NCBI RefSeq assembly: GCF_947331465.1
Contig: NZ_CAMZOK010000003.1
Coordinates: 186,001 to 250,000, forward strand
Direction: 5' to 3'
Origin: Shimia sp. Alg240-R146
GTDB taxonomy: Bacteria; Pseudomonadota; Alphaproteobacteria; Rhodobacterales; Rhodobacteraceae
Length of the DNA stretch: 64,000 nt
The notes beneath the pieces were generated by a model, which saw only the letters and a list, made by a program, of their open reading frames with translations, had not been told where the DNA came from and did no database searches. Made by a program: the position numbers and the translations under genes. Shown here piece by piece: positions 63,039-64,000 of the stretch. The stretch's first letter is position 1. Each line of letters opens with the position of its first letter.

Positions 63039-63818
63039 TTGGGACTGATTTTAGATCTAAAAACCGACGAAGTGATTGTTGATCACACCTCAAAAGAACA
63101 CTTGCACACAACCGAAAAGGGCAACCCTGTTCTAAGTAGACTTGGCCCCATGCAGGTCCATAGTGTTTTCCGGCGTTTAAAGGCTTCGGGCAAGAATCGC
63201 CGAAACCGCAGCGCCAAACAGATCGGAGACAATTGCCCGCTTATTTACGCACTCAAAGGAAGTGAAAATTTATGGGTTTCCAGACACAGCATTAAACAGC
63301 TCAATACGTACATCCCACTAATCATTTCGACAATTTGCGATGCGCTAGAAGGTGATGTTGATTGTATTGTACTTATTCCGTCACGGCACCCTCTCGCAAA
63401 GATGTTAGCATCTCGATTGGGGAAAGCTATTGGCATCCCAGTACACGAACATATCTTCAGAAAGGCAACTTTTTTTGAAGCTTCAACGCGCGTCAGAGCC
63501 CTATTAGGCAACAAAGCAAACATCATTGGTGCCGGGGTTTCCCCTGATGATGAGAAAAGACTTCGTCGTATCGTAAAAGTAGGAATGCAGCAGGCCGCTG
63601 CGCCATATTCGGCAAAGGACATCGGAACGTCCTTACGGCAGCATTTTGACCCGTTAAAGTTTCGTGGTGGAGCATCGCCTTTAGGAGCCGAAGATCGCGT
63701 ACTTTTTGTTGACGATTTGTTGGCTACAGGTGAGACATTGCTAGCCGCCCATGACCTGTTGTATGGTCCGGGGGAACAAACCTCGAGTCGAGCAGCAACT
63801 TGGTTCAGCAAGGTTTGA
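63039..63818 (+). CDS. ComF-like phosphoribosyltransferase of the island
   Basis: 259 residues. The C-terminal two-thirds is a type I PRTase: VDCIVLIPSRHPLAKMLASR (about 107-126), IFRKATFFEASTRVRALLG (139-157), and the PRPP-binding motif VLFVDDLLATGETLL with DD at 225-226. This resembles ComF. The first 90 residues do not match anything I know. Start is TTG at 63039 with AGAAAG upstream; the frame is open from 63012 and the next ATG is at 63150. DNA here is visibly AT-richer than neighbours. A promoter and structured RNA follow it. PRTase genes are described as partners in type III retrons. Confidence 0.75.
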   Translation: MGLILDLKTDEVIVDHTSKEHLHTTEKGNPVLSRLGPMQVHSVFRRLKASGKNRRNRSAKQIGDNCPLIYALKGSENLWVSRHSIKQLNTYIPLIISTICDALEGDVDCIVLIPSRHPLAKMLASRLGKAIGIPVHEHIFRKATFFEASTRVRALLGNKANIIGAGVSPDDEKRLRRIVKVGMQQAAAPYSAKDIGTSLRQHFDPLKFRGGASPLGAEDRVLFVDDLLATGETLLAAHDLLYGPGEQTSSRAATWFSKV

Positions 63819-63858
63819 AGCCGATAACTATCTGTAGCCAAACAGAAAAACTAAACGA

Positions 63859-63888
63859 TTGACTCTCACCCCCAGGATTTACTATATC
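63859..63888 (+). promoter_or_regulatory. Strong sigma-70-like promoter for the terminal RNA
   Basis: TTGACT at 63859-63864, 18-base spacer, TATATC at 63883-63888. It begins 40 bases after the PRTase stop, and is the best consensus promoter I see in the window. Confidence 0.75.
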
Positions 63889-63894
63889 TTAGGG

Positions 63895-64000
63895 CGTTAG
63901 AGGTAAAACTTTAGCCGAGTGCGTTTGAGGTGCCCCGCTCGATAAAGACCAGAAGCATCCCGCGTAGGCGCCTGCTAGGGCCGTGTCGTAAAGACAGAGT
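63895..64000 (+). ncRNA. Putative structured ncRNA, retron msr candidate, cut by window edge
   Basis: From the predicted start near 63895 there is no convincing open frame. Visible structure: ACTTTAGCCGAG carries a TTAGC like the branch G context of retron msr; CGAGTG / CGCTCG forms a stem (63913 on) with a loop; AGCA...TGCT forms another near 63952-63975; and TGTC GTAAA GACA near 63984-63996. A retron would also have a downstream segment complementary to GCGTTAGAGGTAAAAC, which would fall beyond 64000. Identity is inferred. Confidence 0.45.

Overview
The window looks like chromosomal DNA of a marine alphaproteobacterium of the Rhodobacterales (Roseobacter group). The evidence is coding content of roughly 58-60 percent GC by eye, a GTTC-N7-GTTC LexA box, a bacterial phosphatidylcholine synthase, the order rpiA-gor-hflK-hflC-DUF2065-degP, the order pcm-tolC-PopZ-like, a divergent LysR/DUF1127 pair, and Flp pilins of the GAVTVDW type. 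Assignments rest on motif recognition in translated reading frames; no database search was run.

Layout. 0-23 kb is mostly housekeeping: a truncated 8-oxoguanine deaminase-like amidohydrolase, hisN, quinone oxidoreductase, LysR/DUF1127, a BAX inhibitor-like membrane protein, rpmG, an AlkB-like di-iron hydroxylase, xseA and purD (divergent), a PAS-LuxR regulator, a ferredoxin coupled to an FG-GAP protein, a LexA-controlled fragment of DnaE2, degP, hflKC, gor, rpiA, a GST, sdaA and a lytic transglycosylase. 23.3-36.6 kb is a Tad/Flp pilus locus: four Flp pilin genes (two of them a recent duplication that includes the 5' region), cpaB, the secretin cpaC, an OmpA lipoprotein, cpaE/tadZ, cpaF/tadA, tadB, tadC, two TPR lipoproteins, the prepilin peptidase and a AAA+ ATPase of unknown job. 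No tadE/F/G pseudopilins are present. 36.6-60.3 kb returns to housekeeping: yidD, ttcA, a GGDEF-EAL protein, yidC-MOSC-engB, pcs, ogt, ileS, a truncated haemoglobin, a CCC1/VIT1 transporter, ycjF-ycjX, truA, a glycosyltransferase, ygfZ, efp, a PopZ-like polar organiser, tolC and pcm.

From 60.5 kb to the right edge the window enters a mobile island. tRNA-Cys (60507-60580) is followed by a tyrosine recombinase pointing toward it, two small excisionase-like HTH proteins, a palindromic operator, a divergent XRE repressor, a two-helix membrane protein, and then AT-richer DNA with a ComF-like phosphoribosyltransferase. Directly after that gene is a near-consensus promoter that drives a structured, apparently non-coding RNA which is cut by the window edge. 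A phosphoribosyltransferase next to a structured RNA in an integrated island resembles the effector and msr side of a retron (the type III class is described with PRTase effectors). The reverse transcriptase, if there is one, would lie just beyond base 64000. This is the best candidate for an undescribed system here and it is incomplete.

Other points of interest are the SOS-controlled orphan DnaE2 OB-fold, an in-frame stop splitting a small exported protein near 49.1 kb, and an 18-bp exact intergenic repeat.
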